Shown here one piece after another: positions 27,003 through 37,046 of a stretch of DNA of 64,000 nucleotides. The notes under the pieces are model-generated. The model was not told the DNA's origin. It ran no database searches and saw only the letters and a list, made by a program, of their open reading frames with translations. The DNA is from Cytophagales bacterium (GTDB lineage: Bacteria > Bacteroidota > Bacteroidia > Cytophagales > Amoebophilaceae). Numbering within the stretch: position 1 is the stretch's first letter; each line of letters opens with the position of its first letter. The position numbers and the translations under genes are program-made. The stretch is from contig JAHDDH010000001.1 in NCBI GenBank assembly GCA_020629455.1, forward strand, positions 69,703-133,702, written 5' to 3'.

Positions 27003-27839
27003 TCACAAGTCCATATGCAATAAATCTGTACAACGATCCATTTGATTTTTTTTGAAAACCCCGCTCAACTGTAGCGGATGTGTATGCTGTTGTATGGAGA
27101 TAGTATAGCCATATTTTTGGGCTTGTACATAGTCATAAGACTTTGAAGTAATAAAGCCACTACAGTATATTCCAAAATTTTTTAGATTCAAAATTTTGAT
27201 CACACATTGGAGATAATACAGTGATTTTTTTTCTAAATACCCACAAGAAAAACGATTGCAAAAAATTAATGTTCCTTTTTGAAGCACTGTAATCATCAGA
27301 TAATCTATACCAAAAAGCATATGGATATTGGTTTCATATTTTTTTTTTTGATAAAAAAGGGCATGGGAAATACCTATGTTCACTACATGTTTTTGGCGTA
27401 ATTTTGTGCTATATTCTTGAAAAAAAAAAGCATGTATGTTTTTCATCACTGCAAAGGAGACACAAATTTTTTCTTTTGTATGTATATAATAATGTGCTTG
27501 ATGTGTATGGCGATATACAGGACAGTTGATCTGTAAATCTTCAAAAATATTTTCAACAGCAAAAAATTTTTCAGGTAAAATGGTAAATAATGGATTATTG
27601 TAAGCAATAGTGATAGCAGTCCAGTTTTTTTGTTGTAAAATGACTGATTGGTTATAAAGTGTACATAAATCATCTAAAAAATGTGTACGACGCAGAGTAT
27701 ATCCGCTGATGAGCAGGCATTGTTGTTGATTAATACAGCTGATTTGTAAATATTGATCGCTAAGCAATATATATAGTGTATAATGAGATACATGTGCAAT
27801 ATCAAAAGTATTTTCCTGGAGATGAAAAATTTTTTTCAT
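27003..27839 (-). CDS. DUF3822 family protein
   Basis: A 278-residue protein resembling DUF3822 of Bacteroidota. Matching features are an actin-like two-lobe pattern (YTLYILLSDQYLQISCI at the start, NIHMLFGIDYLMITVLQKG in the middle), the stretch LIFCNRFSCGYLEKKSLYYL, and a terminal MDRCTDLLHMDL. Function is unknown; members are often beside 16S rRNA methyltransferase and coaD genes, which are not seen here. Its stop abuts the purM stop (convergent), and it diverges from gpmI with a 54-base gap. Confidence 0.75.
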   Translation of the reverse strand: MKKIFHLQENTFDIAHVSHYTLYILLSDQYLQISCINQQQCLLISGYTLRRTHFLDDLCTLYNQSVILQQKNWTAITIAYNNPLFTILPEKFFAVENIFEDLQINCPVYRHTHQAHYYIHTKEKICVSFAVMKNIHAFFFQEYSTKLRQKHVVNIGISHALFYQKKKYETNIHMLFGIDYLMITVLQKGTLIFCNRFSCGYLEKKSLYYLQCVIKILNLKNFGIYCSGFITSKSYDYVQAQKYGYTISIQQHTHPLQLSGVFKKNQMDRCTDLLHMDL

Positions 27840-27893
27840 GGCATATGATTAAAAAATAAAACGAACAAGAGATCACGCTTCAATCCATACATT

Positions 27894-29408
27894 ATGGCAA
27901 ATTCATGTATTCTAATCATTCTAGATGGGTGGGGTATTACAAAAGATAAATCTTTTTCAGCGATTGATGCTGCGTATACGCCTACTATTGATCGTCTTTA
28001 TCGGGAATATCCTCATACAGTATTGCAAGCCTCAGGAAAAGCTGTGGGTTTACCATATGGGCAAGTAGGAAATTCTGAGGTGGGGCATATACATATTGGA
28101 GCTGGTCGGGTGATTGCACAAAATCTCTTACGCATTGATACTGCTATCCAAAACAAAACATTTCATAGCTCTTCTACGCTTTTAGAAGCTATGCAGTATG
28201 CCAAGAGATATCAAAAATCTTTGCATTTGATGGGTTTAGTATCCAATGGAGGAGTACATGCACATATAGATCATCTCAAACAGCTGTGTTTTTTAGCCCA
28301 TCAACAGGGCCTCTCCAAAGTGTTTATCCATGCTTTTACCGATGGAAGAGATACTGCACCACATACTGCCATGCATTTTTTACATATGCTTGAACAGTGT
28401 TTATCTCAAACAACTGGCAAGCTTGCTACTATTATAGGGCGGTATTATGCCATGGATCGTGATCATCGATGGAAAAGAACTCAAAAGGCCTATCAAGCCC
28501 TAGTGCATGGCCAGGGTAATCTGACTTCCCATTGGCCTTCAGCTATCCAGCAATATTATAAAAAAGGTCTTACGGATGAATTTTTTTTTCCTTTGGTCCT
28601 TACAGATCATAGACAGCAACCAATCGTTAAAATGAAGTCAGGTGATGTGCTGATTGGGTTTAATTTTAGAAATGATCGTATGCAGCAGATAATGACTGTT
28701 CTTACACATAAGGCCTATCCTGCACAGGGTATGCAACCTTTGGACTTGCAATGTTATACGTTTACGAATTACCATGAGCAATACAAAGCCAAGGTTATTT
28801 TCAAAAAAAAAAAAGTTACTCAAACTTTAGGAGAGGTGCTCAGCATACATAAAAAAAAACAAATACGGATTGCGGAAACAGAAAAATATCCTCATGTGAC
28901 TTATTTTTTTTCCGGAGGAAGAGAAATTCCTTTTGTAGGAGAAGATAGATACCTTTGTCCTTCGCCTAAAGTTGCTACATATGACCTTCAGCCTGAGATG
29001 AGTGCTTTTGACATCACCAAGAAAACATTGGCTATTTTGCAAAGAAGGTATCATGATTTTATTTGTGTGAATTTTGCCAATCCAGACATGGTAGGGCATA
29101 CAGGCCATTGGCAAGCTACTGTGCAAGCATGTGCTGTGGTTGATCAATGTGTAGGAAAAATTATTCTTTTGGCACAAAAAATGGGGTATATTCCTTTGAT
29201 CATTGCAGATCATGGAAATGCCGATCAAATGTTATATGCCGATGGCAGTATACATACCTCGCATACCAACCATCTTGTGCCTTGTATTTTGGTCAAAGAT
29301 ACAGATCAAAAAATAATGCCTGGTTGTTTAACGCATGTAGCGCCTACGATTTTACAGTTGATGCAATGCCCTTCATCTTCTTTGATGGAAAATAGCTTGT
29401 TGCTTTGA
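27894..29408 (+). CDS. gpmI: 2,3-bisphosphoglycerate-independent phosphoglycerate mutase
   Basis: A 504-residue alkaline-phosphatase-fold mutase. The N-terminal metal Asp is in CILIILDGWGI, the catalytic Ser in GQVGNSEVGHIHIG, HIDHLK and AFTDGRDTAP line the phosphotransferase domain, GRYYAMDRDHRW is conserved, and C-terminal metal ligands lie in NFANPDMVGHTG and IADHGNADQM. It interconverts 3- and 2-phosphoglycerate in glycolysis. Length normal. Confidence 0.96.
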   Translation: MANSCILIILDGWGITKDKSFSAIDAAYTPTIDRLYREYPHTVLQASGKAVGLPYGQVGNSEVGHIHIGAGRVIAQNLLRIDTAIQNKTFHSSSTLLEAMQYAKRYQKSLHLMGLVSNGGVHAHIDHLKQLCFLAHQQGLSKVFIHAFTDGRDTAPHTAMHFLHMLEQCLSQTTGKLATIIGRYYAMDRDHRWKRTQKAYQALVHGQGNLTSHWPSAIQQYYKKGLTDEFFFPLVLTDHRQQPIVKMKSGDVLIGFNFRNDRMQQIMTVLTHKAYPAQGMQPLDLQCYTFTNYHEQYKAKVIFKKKKVTQTLGEVLSIHKKKQIRIAETEKYPHVTYFFSGGREIPFVGEDRYLCPSPKVATYDLQPEMSAFDITKKTLAILQRRYHDFICVNFANPDMVGHTGHWQATVQACAVVDQCVGKIILLAQKMGYIPLIIADHGNADQMLYADGSIHTSHTNHLVPCILVKDTDQKIMPGCLTHVAPTILQLMQCPSSSLMENSLLL

Positions 29409-29481
29409 AATATATTTTTTAGATTAGAAATTATTTTTTTAAACGTCTGAATTTTTATCCTCTTTCTTTCTTCTCAACTTT

Positions 29482-31752
29482 ATGATTTTCAGAAAATACT
29501 TTAATAAGTATGCTTACATTGTGCTTTTTTTTTTTGCGAGTATTGTTTTTCAGCAATGCAGGTGTAATCAAGTAAAAATAGCCCAAATGGTAGACCTCTG
29601 GGGATTACATACCACCATGGAAAAAGCACAATATGAATATTGTATCAATAACAAGAATACTTTTCTTTTAAAGGGGGGTATTTCAAAAAATAATATTAAT
29701 GCTACAGACTTGCATCAGCATTTTGTGTGGATTAAAAAAGGAAAAGACAAAAATGTAGTACTCAAAGAGGCCAATACAGCACTTGTAGACGATATTTTAG
29801 CTACACAAGGCAAAGAACAAAAAATTTATGCTTGTGCTTCTCATGCAGATATATTCTGTGCTTATGCAGGCAAATACCAAGCAGACCAATCAGTGACGGT
29901 TACAGATCAAGACGCTGTTTTAGCTGACAATACATATACTATTTATCATGTGATCACCACAGACAAACAAGATATTTTTTTCAGCGCAGAGAATGAAAAT
30001 GCCAAAGTAAAAAAAACTCAACTTAGAAATATTCCTCAAAAAAATAATTTAAAGGTCACGATTCCTAAAAATGAATGCAAAAGATTACCTCAACAAGGAT
30101 TACCGATCCAATTTGATATAAAAGCAACTTTGACCAATGTACCAGCATCAAAGTCTTTCAAAAAATATACACTTTTTATCAAAAAAGGATTTAACGCAGA
30201 CGTCAATCAATTAGCCACAAGCATTTTAAAAAAAATAATAGGAAAATCTTCTGGTTTTTCACAAATCAACAACCAAGATATAGTGATGTACGTAGACCCT
30301 AATCCTGCTGTTATAGCTAATGCTACTTCTATAACAATGTGTAACCAAGAAACAGACAAAATCGACGAAAAAAAACATTACTTTAAGCCAGGAGCTACTT
30401 ATGATGTATATACTTTATTGGCAGATGCTACTGAAAAGAGAGTATATTACAACGAAAATAAGCCAGTACAAGTACAAATACCTGAAATTATCAAGTTAAG
30501 CATGTTGGATGCTCAAATAAATAAATTTATAGCTTTTATACCAAATATTGATTTTACAAATCAATATGAAGCCTTAATTTCTTTTAAAAATCTTTCTTGT
30601 AAAATTGATGCCATAGATGGAACTTGTAATGCTTCTGTACAAACAGGATTTTATTTTACTAAAAATAATCAAGCAACACCTACTACAACAATTCAAACAA
30701 ATACGCTAAATACTCTACACAAAATAAATAATGATTTATATTGTGTGGAAATTAACCAACCAGTATCTAAAAATCAAAAGATTCAATGCAGCAACCAATT
30801 ATTTATTAATAATAATACTTTAACCCTAGGAGAAACCTATTATGTATATGCCTTTGTAATATTTGGTGGTGTTACTTTTTATAGTGAAAATTATAAAGAA
30901 ATCCATATACCTTATGCCAATGGACAAGCTATGAAAAATATACTAGATGCAGCGGATGTACATGCGGATCCATTAAGTCCAAATTTCGAAATTATTTTTG
31001 ATGCGAATAATGCTGCTGTTGATAAAAAAAATGTAAATGATATTATAAACGGGAGCATACATGGTGAAAATTTGGCAAATGTAAAAGCAGGATTGATATT
31101 TAATGAACAAATTATTGGTGCACCAAAAAATGATATGTTGAATTTTGGAAGAGTAATAGGTACTTCTCAAAAAGAAGTACAATACAAAGAAAGCTATGCA
31201 AATTTGCAAGAATCTATTGATGATATGAAAAAGAGGACAAAAAATGAATATAAGTATAAGGCAGGAAAAATTTTAAAAGAAAATAAAACATACCATACAT
31301 ATTTAGCAGTATATGGTAATGAAAAGGGCTATAACATAAGCTATGCTGATCAAGCAGAAACAATTTTTATTACAAAAGTTGCCAAAAAAATAACAACACC
31401 AAAATATAGAAATAAGGTGATCTATGAATCTGAAGAAGAAAAAATGGAGTTAGGTACTAAAAAACAAAATATAGTTATATACAAAAATGTGATAAAAGGA
31501 GTAGATAACAATAAAAAAATAAAAATAGAAAAAGAATCAGAAAATGAATATAGTATAGGGGAAATACAGGTCAATGAAAACTACAATACAGGAAATCAAA
31601 ATATAAAAAAAAGTGAAGTAGTACCACTAGACTATGACATATTTAAACAACTTTCTAAAGATCAAAAATGGACACAAGCCAATATTGATAGAATAAAACA
31701 AGGAATAGAATACGGTCAATATAGTCAATATATTGGTGATCTGTTCGCATAA
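29482..31752 (+). CDS. Large lipoprotein with four FN3-like repeats of about 150 residues
   Basis: 756 residues, not recognised as a named family. A signal peptide with lipobox FQQC (Cys26) predicts lipid anchoring. Four repeats share a strand motif of the form (L/F)xxxxTYxxYxxx...YxE: LADNTYTIYHVITTD (about 148), FKPGATYDVYTLLAD (301), LTLGETYYVYAFVIF (447) and LKENKTYHTYLAVYG (598). Each is preceded by a shorter strand like VQTGFYFTKN or VKAGLIFNEQ. This resembles the GVCYST...TYYVRAYA fibronectin-type repeats of Bacteroidota surface lipoproteins. The last 120 residues are Lys/Glu/Asn-rich. Probably surface-exposed; ligand unknown. Its end overlaps the next gene. Confidence 0.6.
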   Translation: MIFRKYFNKYAYIVLFFFASIVFQQCRCNQVKIAQMVDLWGLHTTMEKAQYEYCINNKNTFLLKGGISKNNINATDLHQHFVWIKKGKDKNVVLKEANTALVDDILATQGKEQKIYACASHADIFCAYAGKYQADQSVTVTDQDAVLADNTYTIYHVITTDKQDIFFSAENENAKVKKTQLRNIPQKNNLKVTIPKNECKRLPQQGLPIQFDIKATLTNVPASKSFKKYTLFIKKGFNADVNQLATSILKKIIGKSSGFSQINNQDIVMYVDPNPAVIANATSITMCNQETDKIDEKKHYFKPGATYDVYTLLADATEKRVYYNENKPVQVQIPEIIKLSMLDAQINKFIAFIPNIDFTNQYEALISFKNLSCKIDAIDGTCNASVQTGFYFTKNNQATPTTTIQTNTLNTLHKINNDLYCVEINQPVSKNQKIQCSNQLFINNNTLTLGETYYVYAFVIFGGVTFYSENYKEIHIPYANGQAMKNILDAADVHADPLSPNFEIIFDANNAAVDKKNVNDIINGSIHGENLANVKAGLIFNEQIIGAPKNDMLNFGRVIGTSQKEVQYKESYANLQESIDDMKKRTKNEYKYKAGKILKENKTYHTYLAVYGNEKGYNISYADQAETIFITKVAKKITTPKYRNKVIYESEEEKMELGTKKQNIVIYKNVIKGVDNNKKIKIEKESENEYSIGEIQVNENYNTGNQNIKKSEVVPLDYDIFKQLSKDQKWTQANIDRIKQGIEYGQYSQYIGDLFA

Positions 31753-33685
31753 TTCCTTGTGGAATTCCTGGCACAAATCGCTTGCTACCTTGGCTTCAAA
31801 TCAGGTGAAGCCAGTGCTTATTCATATTCATTTTGCTGCGTGTCATTGGTGTCATGTCATGGAGCAAACTACTTTTGCCGATGCATCGGTCATGGATTAT
31901 ATGCATCGGCATTTTTTTTGTATCAAAATAGACAAAGAAACCCATCCTTCACTCAACGCATGGTATACCCAATCCCTGCAAAACATGGGCATTGCTACGG
32001 GTTGGCCTTTGCATGCTTTTTGTTTGCCTAATCTTTTGCCTTTTTTGGGAGGTACTTATTTTTCCAAAAAAGATTGGATGGCTTTGCTCAAACATGTTTT
32101 GTATGTATACCATCATCATCGGCCTTTGCTTGAAAAAAGCGCGGGGCATTTTTCAAAAATGCCTACGCCTCCTCAGTTTCATAGTGCCTCTCCTCAAGTA
32201 GAGATAGCATGGTCTGCTTATCTCCAATCTATGCTTCAAGCATTGCATCCTTTGTATGGAAGTATAAAAAAAGATGTACAATTTCCACTGACAACTGTTT
32301 ATCAAGTATTGTTAGCATCTTATGCCATTACTCATATACCTTCTTATTTAGTATCCTTAAACAATATTTTACAAAGCATATCCTCAGGAGGTATTTATGA
32401 TCATTTAACCGGAGGCTTTGCGCGTTATGCCTTGGATGAAAAATGGAAAATACCACATTTTGAAAAAATGCTTGCCGATAATGCGTTGCTTTTGGACCTT
32501 TATGCAAAGGCTCATCATTGTACACAAGCAAAGTATACATCTGTTATCAAAAAAACATTGCAATGGATAGAAGATATTTTTTTCTCTGCTACAGGTGGTT
32601 ATTACAACACTTTAGATGCTGATAGCGAAGGTATTGAAGGACAATATTATACTTGGACAATAGAAGAAATCCAGCAGGTATTATCCCCCGAAGCAGCAGC
32701 AGTCATTATCCAACATTACCAAATAACAGCAAAAGGGAATTGGCAAAAAGGATATAATGTGCTCTATAAAACAAAAACACCTGATCCTACTGCTCAAGTT
32801 TTATTATCCAAAGCAGAAAAAAAACTATGTCAAGTCCGTCAAAAAAGAATAGCGCCTGCTTTAGAAAAAAAAAAAATTGTTGCACATAATGCTATGTTGT
32901 TGCAAAGTTTTGTATCGGCTTATCATGCTTTGAAAGAAAAAAAAATATTGCAGAAAGCCGTCTCTTTAGCTACAGTCCTTTGGCAACATATCCAGCAAAA
33001 AAAAATTATGAAACGCATGATGGAAGCGGATGTTGCATCTTCTCCGGGCACTTTGATCGATTATGCCTGGGTAATACAAGCCTATGTTGCACTCTATCAA
33101 GCAACATTTTCATTGTCATGGTTAGATAAAGCTAAAAGTATTTTAGAAGATGTATTAATTTTTTTTTATGATGTTGAAGATGGTTTTTTTTTTGAATCTC
33201 CTCGTCAAACCATCCCTAATTTTTTACAAGCAAAATATTTAACAGATGATGTATACCCCAATGCCAATGCTATTTTGGGGTATCAGCTATATAAAATAGG
33301 ATCTTTTTATAATAACGAACGATACCATGCCATGGCTACAAAAATGTATCAAAATGTAGCCTCTCAGCTACAGTCATCGCCTATTTTATGGGCCAGTTGG
33401 TCTAAGCTTTGTTTTACACAACAAGATTACACACCTTTATTCATGATTATAGGAAAAGACGCCTTGCAAGTATCCAACACACTTCACATGTTATATCCTG
33501 GACCAAAAATGATTGCAGGCACATATCATCCTCAGAATGCATTGCCTATTTTATCTAATAAACCTTGGGTTGCAGATACTACAATGATTTATACTTGTGT
33601 AGGAAAAACTTGTTTACCACCCACCACATATGTGTCTTCATTGCTACATATGCTCAAAAAAAGGTTCATCAGTAAATGGTCTTAA
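31733..33685 (+). CDS. DUF255 / thioredoxin-domain protein (YyaL family)
   Basis: About 650 residues. The N-terminus contains the family hallmark FAACHWCHVMEQTTFADASV, a thioredoxin-like fold with CxxC, followed by IKIDKETHPSLNAWY and GWPLHAFCLPNLLPFLGGTYF. The remainder is an (alpha/alpha)6-barrel related to N-acylglucosamine epimerase/cellobiose epimerases, with GGIYDHLTGGFARYALDEKW, PHFEKMLADNALLL and DADSEGIEGQYYTW. Biochemical role unknown. No ATG exists; TTG at 31733 or GTG at 31736 must be used, within the end of the previous gene. Compared with homologues the first 15 or so residues (SPYLLQHA block) are missing. Confidence 0.88.
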   Translation: MVICSHNSLWNSWHKSLATLASNQVKPVLIHIHFAACHWCHVMEQTTFADASVMDYMHRHFFCIKIDKETHPSLNAWYTQSLQNMGIATGWPLHAFCLPNLLPFLGGTYFSKKDWMALLKHVLYVYHHHRPLLEKSAGHFSKMPTPPQFHSASPQVEIAWSAYLQSMLQALHPLYGSIKKDVQFPLTTVYQVLLASYAITHIPSYLVSLNNILQSISSGGIYDHLTGGFARYALDEKWKIPHFEKMLADNALLLDLYAKAHHCTQAKYTSVIKKTLQWIEDIFFSATGGYYNTLDADSEGIEGQYYTWTIEEIQQVLSPEAAAVIIQHYQITAKGNWQKGYNVLYKTKTPDPTAQVLLSKAEKKLCQVRQKRIAPALEKKKIVAHNAMLLQSFVSAYHALKEKKILQKAVSLATVLWQHIQQKKIMKRMMEADVASSPGTLIDYAWVIQAYVALYQATFSLSWLDKAKSILEDVLIFFYDVEDGFFFESPRQTIPNFLQAKYLTDDVYPNANAILGYQLYKIGSFYNNERYHAMATKMYQNVASQLQSSPILWASWSKLCFTQQDYTPLFMIIGKDALQVSNTLHMLYPGPKMIAGTYHPQNALPILSNKPWVADTTMIYTCVGKTCLPPTTYVSSLLHMLKKRFISKWS

Positions 33686-33723
33686 GCGTTTCAAGATCTT
33701 TAAATTTTTGTAGATTATAAGCT

Positions 33724-35031
33724 ATGGAAAATATTTTAGCCATCGTAGGAAGGCCCAATGTAGGTAAGTCTACGCTATTCAATCGGTTAGTAGAAGAGCG
33801 AAAAGCCATTATGGACAATGAAAGTGGTATTACCCGCGACAGACATTATGGAACAGCTCACTGGAATGGAGAAATTTTTACGGTAGTGGATACAGGTGGC
33901 TATGTAGAAAATTCGAAAGATATTTTTGAACAAGCGATTAAAAATCAAGTAAAAATAGCTTTAGAAGAAGCAAATGCTATTGTTTGGATGGTGAATGTAA
34001 AAGAAGGCATTACACCTTTGGACAGAGAATTTTTAGTAATTTTGAGAAAAATTACCAAGCCTGTTTTTTTAGTAATCAATAAAGTAGACAGTCATCAAGA
34101 TTATCTCAAAGTGCATGAATTTCATGCTTTGGGTATTAGTTCACTTTATAGTCTTTCTGCTATCAATGGCAGTGGTACAGGTGATTTGCTCGATCATATC
34201 GTAACAGCATTTCCAAAAAAAACTATAACCGAAGCAGCTGCTGTATTGCCTAAAATAGCAATTTTGGGAAGGCCCAACGTAGGAAAATCATCTTTGCTCA
34301 ATGTATTGCTTAAGCAAGAAAGAAATATTGTAACACCTATCAGCGGCACTACTAGAGATACTATTGATACTGTCTACAATCAGTTTGGTAAAAAATTTAT
34401 ACTGACAGATACGGCAGGCATCCGTAAAAAAGCCAAAGTAAAAGAAGCCATTGAGTTTTATGCGGTGCTGCGCTCTATAAAAGCGCTACAAAAATCAGAT
34501 GTATGTATGATTATACTCGATGCTACACAAGGTTTAGAAGCACAAGACATGCAAATTTTAAAATTAGCGCATCGATATCAAAAGGGAGTAGTAATTTTAG
34601 TGAATAAATGGGATTTGATTTCAAAAGATCATATGACAATGCCTCATTATATTAAAACATTGCAAGAGAAGATTGCTCCTTGGCAACACATTCCAGTCAT
34701 TTTTACTTCTATGCTGACTAAACAGCGGGTATATCAAGCCATTGATCAAGCGCTCGTGGTATATCAAAATAGAAAACAAAGCATTTCGACTGCCAGGCTC
34801 AATAAAGTTATGTTAGAGGTTATTGAAAGGTATCCTCCGCCTGCTTATAAAGGAAAGCATATTAAAATAAAATATGTTACGCAATTGCCTACGCATACGC
34901 CAATTTTTGCTTTTTTCTGTAATCTTCCACAGTATGTGAGGCTTCCTTATCAACGTTATCTTGAAAATCAAATGAGAAAGCATTTTTCTTTTGAAGGAGT
35001 ACCTTTAAAACTTTTTTTTAGAAAAAAATAA
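33724..35031 (+). CDS. der: Ribosome biogenesis GTPase Der (EngA)
   Basis: 435 residues with two tandem TRAFAC GTPase domains. First: VGRPNVGKSTLFNRL, DTGGY, NKVDS. Second: LGRPNVGKSSLLNVL, DTAGIRKK, NKWDL. The C-terminal KH-like domain ends with HFSFEGVPLKLFFRKK. Essential for 50S subunit assembly. Starts 38 bases after the DUF255 gene. Confidence 0.97.
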   Translation: MENILAIVGRPNVGKSTLFNRLVEERKAIMDNESGITRDRHYGTAHWNGEIFTVVDTGGYVENSKDIFEQAIKNQVKIALEEANAIVWMVNVKEGITPLDREFLVILRKITKPVFLVINKVDSHQDYLKVHEFHALGISSLYSLSAINGSGTGDLLDHIVTAFPKKTITEAAAVLPKIAILGRPNVGKSSLLNVLLKQERNIVTPISGTTRDTIDTVYNQFGKKFILTDTAGIRKKAKVKEAIEFYAVLRSIKALQKSDVCMIILDATQGLEAQDMQILKLAHRYQKGVVILVNKWDLISKDHMTMPHYIKTLQEKIAPWQHIPVIFTSMLTKQRVYQAIDQALVVYQNRKQSISTARLNKVMLEVIERYPPPAYKGKHIKIKYVTQLPTHTPIFAFFCNLPQYVRLPYQRYLENQMRKHFSFEGVPLKLFFRKK

Positions 35032-35075
35032 AATAAGCTGTAGGCTGTTGCTTTGTCAAAAATATATTTACTTTT

Positions 35076-35702
35076 GTGCAAAAAAATAAACATGGTATTT
35101 ACTTAAAGTTTTTTTACATAAAATTTTCGGCGTTGATCAAACTATCTTTTCTGGGCTATTTAGAGCTGCTAGCGGCTCTTTTGCTCGTGACTTCTACATG
35201 GCTACAAGCAAAAGAAAAAATTATTGCTTGGTGTATTGCTATCATCAGTATTCTTTTTAACATTTTTATTCTTTATTCCTTTACTTTATATGCCCAGTGT
35301 ATCACCAATTTTGTAGAGTTGGTGATTAGTATCTACGGCTGGTATGTATGGAATAAAAGGCATACACAACAAAAAGTAACTATTCTACGCATACCTATAC
35401 AAAAATTATTGTATTTATTGGCTATAGCTGTTTTATGCAGTATATTTTTGCAGAATATGGCTATTGCCTTTCATTTAACGTTGAATGCTTGGGATCCTTA
35501 TTATATTGTTTTTGTATGCATTGCTGATTGGTGTATTATCAAAAAAAAAATAGAAGGATGGATCCTTTGGATTTTTTTAGATTTTTTTGGCGTTATACTA
35601 TTTTATTACAAAGGATTTTATATATATACCCTTCTCCATTGTATATACGTTATTTGTTCTTTCTACGGTTTTTTTGCTTGGAAAAAATATATTTCTTCAT
35701 AA
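35076..35702 (+). CDS. pnuC: Nicotinamide riboside/mononucleotide transporter PnuC
   Basis: A 208-residue membrane protein with about seven helices. Typical PnuC segments are FLGYLELLAALLLVTSTWLQ, FVELVISIYGWYVW (substrate-binding region) and DWCIIKKKIEGWILWIFLD. It takes up nicotinamide riboside as a NAD precursor. No ATG is available; the GTG at 35076 or an internal TTG near 35130 must start translation. With nadC also in the window, the cell has both an import and a de novo entry to NAD. The gene ends 5 bases before the RNase P RNA. Confidence 0.9.
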   Translation: MQKNKHGIYLKFFYIKFSALIKLSFLGYLELLAALLLVTSTWLQAKEKIIAWCIAIISILFNIFILYSFTLYAQCITNFVELVISIYGWYVWNKRHTQQKVTILRIPIQKLLYLLAIAVLCSIFLQNMAIAFHLTLNAWDPYYIVFVCIADWCIIKKKIEGWILWIFLDFFGVILFYYKGFYIYTLLHCIYVICSFYGFFAWKKYISS

Positions 35703-35706
35703 AAAA

Positions 35707-36076
35707 GCAAGTCTGCCTATCGCACGCTATCGTTTTCGATAGCGTGAGGAAAGTCCGGACAACATAGAGTAACCTACTTCTTAACAAGAAGGCATGTTTG
35801 GAAAGATATGACAGCCAGTGCCACAGAAAATAAACCGCCTTTTTTAGGTAAGGGTGAAAAGGTGAGGTAAGAGCTCACCGCTTTATTGGTGACAATAAAG
35901 GCAGGGGTAAACCTTAGGTGTTGCAAGGCCAAATAGGTACTACTTTCTTGTTGACTATACAAGAAAACAAATGACTCGTTTGTATTGCGTAGTATGGGTA
36001 GGCTGCTAGAGGCTATCAGTGATGATAGTCCCAGATAAATGATAGGCTATATACAGAATCCGGCTTATAGACTTGC
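35707..36076 (+). ncRNA. rnpB: RNase P RNA (type A)
   Basis: All the universal blocks are present in order: GAGGAAAGTCCGGAC (P4 5' side), ACAGAAAATAAACCGCC, AAGGGTGAAAAGGTGAGG followed by TAAGAGCTCACCG, AGGGGTAAACCT, GTAGGCTGCTAGAGG, and AGAATCCGGCTTA. The 5' GCAAGTCT pairs with 3' AGACTTGC to close helix P1, fixing the ends. It is the catalytic RNA that matures tRNA 5' ends. The P1 3' strand is followed directly by a T6 run, so P1 probably doubles as the terminator stem. No promoter is obvious in the 3' end of pnuC. Confidence 0.97.
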
Positions 36077-36082
36077 TTTTTT
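36069..36082 (+). terminator. Probable rnpB intrinsic terminator
   Basis: The P1 3' arm AGACTTGC is followed by TTTTTT; with the matching 5' arm AAAAAAGCAAGTCT at 35701, the stem can extend through the T-run. The next 211 bases to the methyltransferase gene are AT-rich with no recognised feature. Confidence 0.45.
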
Positions 36083-36293
36083 AATGTCAATGTCGTTAAA
36101 ATGAAATATTTATAATATTTTTTTAACGCATGATAAAGTAAAAAATATATTTATTCATATGTAGCATGAGCGTTTTTGATGTACTTACATGATTACAATA
36201 TATTTGAGAAAATTTATCAATAAAGGGTAGTAAATATTAAAATATTAATATATTCAGATAATTTTTACATAAAAAATATAATTATTATCTATT

Positions 36294-37022
36294 ATGAAAA
36301 AAAATCTTCATACTGATTATATACGTCCTACAATGAACAATATGGGGATCAGTACCACTGTACCTAATGAACTGACAGAAGCATTTTTACTTTGGGTAGA
36401 GCAAGCCAAAGGACATCATTTAGATATTGGTGCTGCTTATGGGATAGCTACTTTGCCTGCTTTAGCCAAGGGAGCTCATATTACTGCTGTTGATTTATCA
36501 CAAGCACATTTGGATATTCTTCTTGAGAGTTGTCCTGAAAATTTGAAAAAAAAATTGATTACTAAAACAGGTCGTTTGCCATACACATTACAATTTGCGC
36601 CTAATAGTTTTGAAGGAATTCATATTTCTCAAGTATTGCACTTTTTGAGAGGAGTAGAAATAGAAGAAAGTTTGGCATTGGCTTTTGAATGGCTTAAACC
36701 AGGAGGTAAAATATTTACCCTTTCTTGTAGTCCTTATACTGGTGCTTTAAAAGCTCATACTCTGCCTTATTATGAGGAAAGAAAAAAACAAAATATACCT
36801 TGGCCAGGAGAGTTAGAAAATGTTATGGATTATTCCAATCATCCTATTACGAAGAATATGCCTCCTTTTTTTCATCTTTTAGAAGATACTATTTTGAGAC
36901 AAGCATTTGAAAAACAAGGTTTTATTATTGAAAGATGCGAGCTAGGAACTATTGAACTTTTGCCAGCAGATTATCAAAATGATGGTAGAGAAGATGTTTA
37001 TCTCATTGCTCGTAAACCGTAA
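36294..37022 (+). CDS. Class I SAM-dependent methyltransferase
   Basis: A 242-residue methyltransferase of the Rossmann type. Motif I is HHLDIGAAYGIATLPAL, the acidic ribose-binding residue is in ITAVDLSQAHL, and motif IV-VI covers FEGIHISQVLHFLRG and FEWLKPGGKIFTLSCSPYTG. The C-terminal part (LPYYEERKKQNIPWPGELEN) is a distinct cap with no family I can name. The substrate (small molecule, lipid or protein) is unknown. It stands alone behind an AT-rich gap after rnpB and precedes a secreted protein gene by 24 bases. Confidence 0.8.
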   Translation: MKKNLHTDYIRPTMNNMGISTTVPNELTEAFLLWVEQAKGHHLDIGAAYGIATLPALAKGAHITAVDLSQAHLDILLESCPENLKKKLITKTGRLPYTLQFAPNSFEGIHISQVLHFLRGVEIEESLALAFEWLKPGGKIFTLSCSPYTGALKAHTLPYYEERKKQNIPWPGELENVMDYSNHPITKNMPPFFHLLEDTILRQAFEKQGFIIERCELGTIELLPADYQNDGREDVYLIARKP

Positions 37023-37046
37023 TTTTATTTAATTATTTTTTCCCTT

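Noticed and set aside
28827-29228. 133-codon minus-strand ORF
   Set aside because: Antisense to gpmI, whose motifs are intact in the plus frame.
36083-36293. Possible second small RNA after rnpB
   Set aside because: Only A/T-rich sequence with short chance repeats; no conserved RNA block seen.
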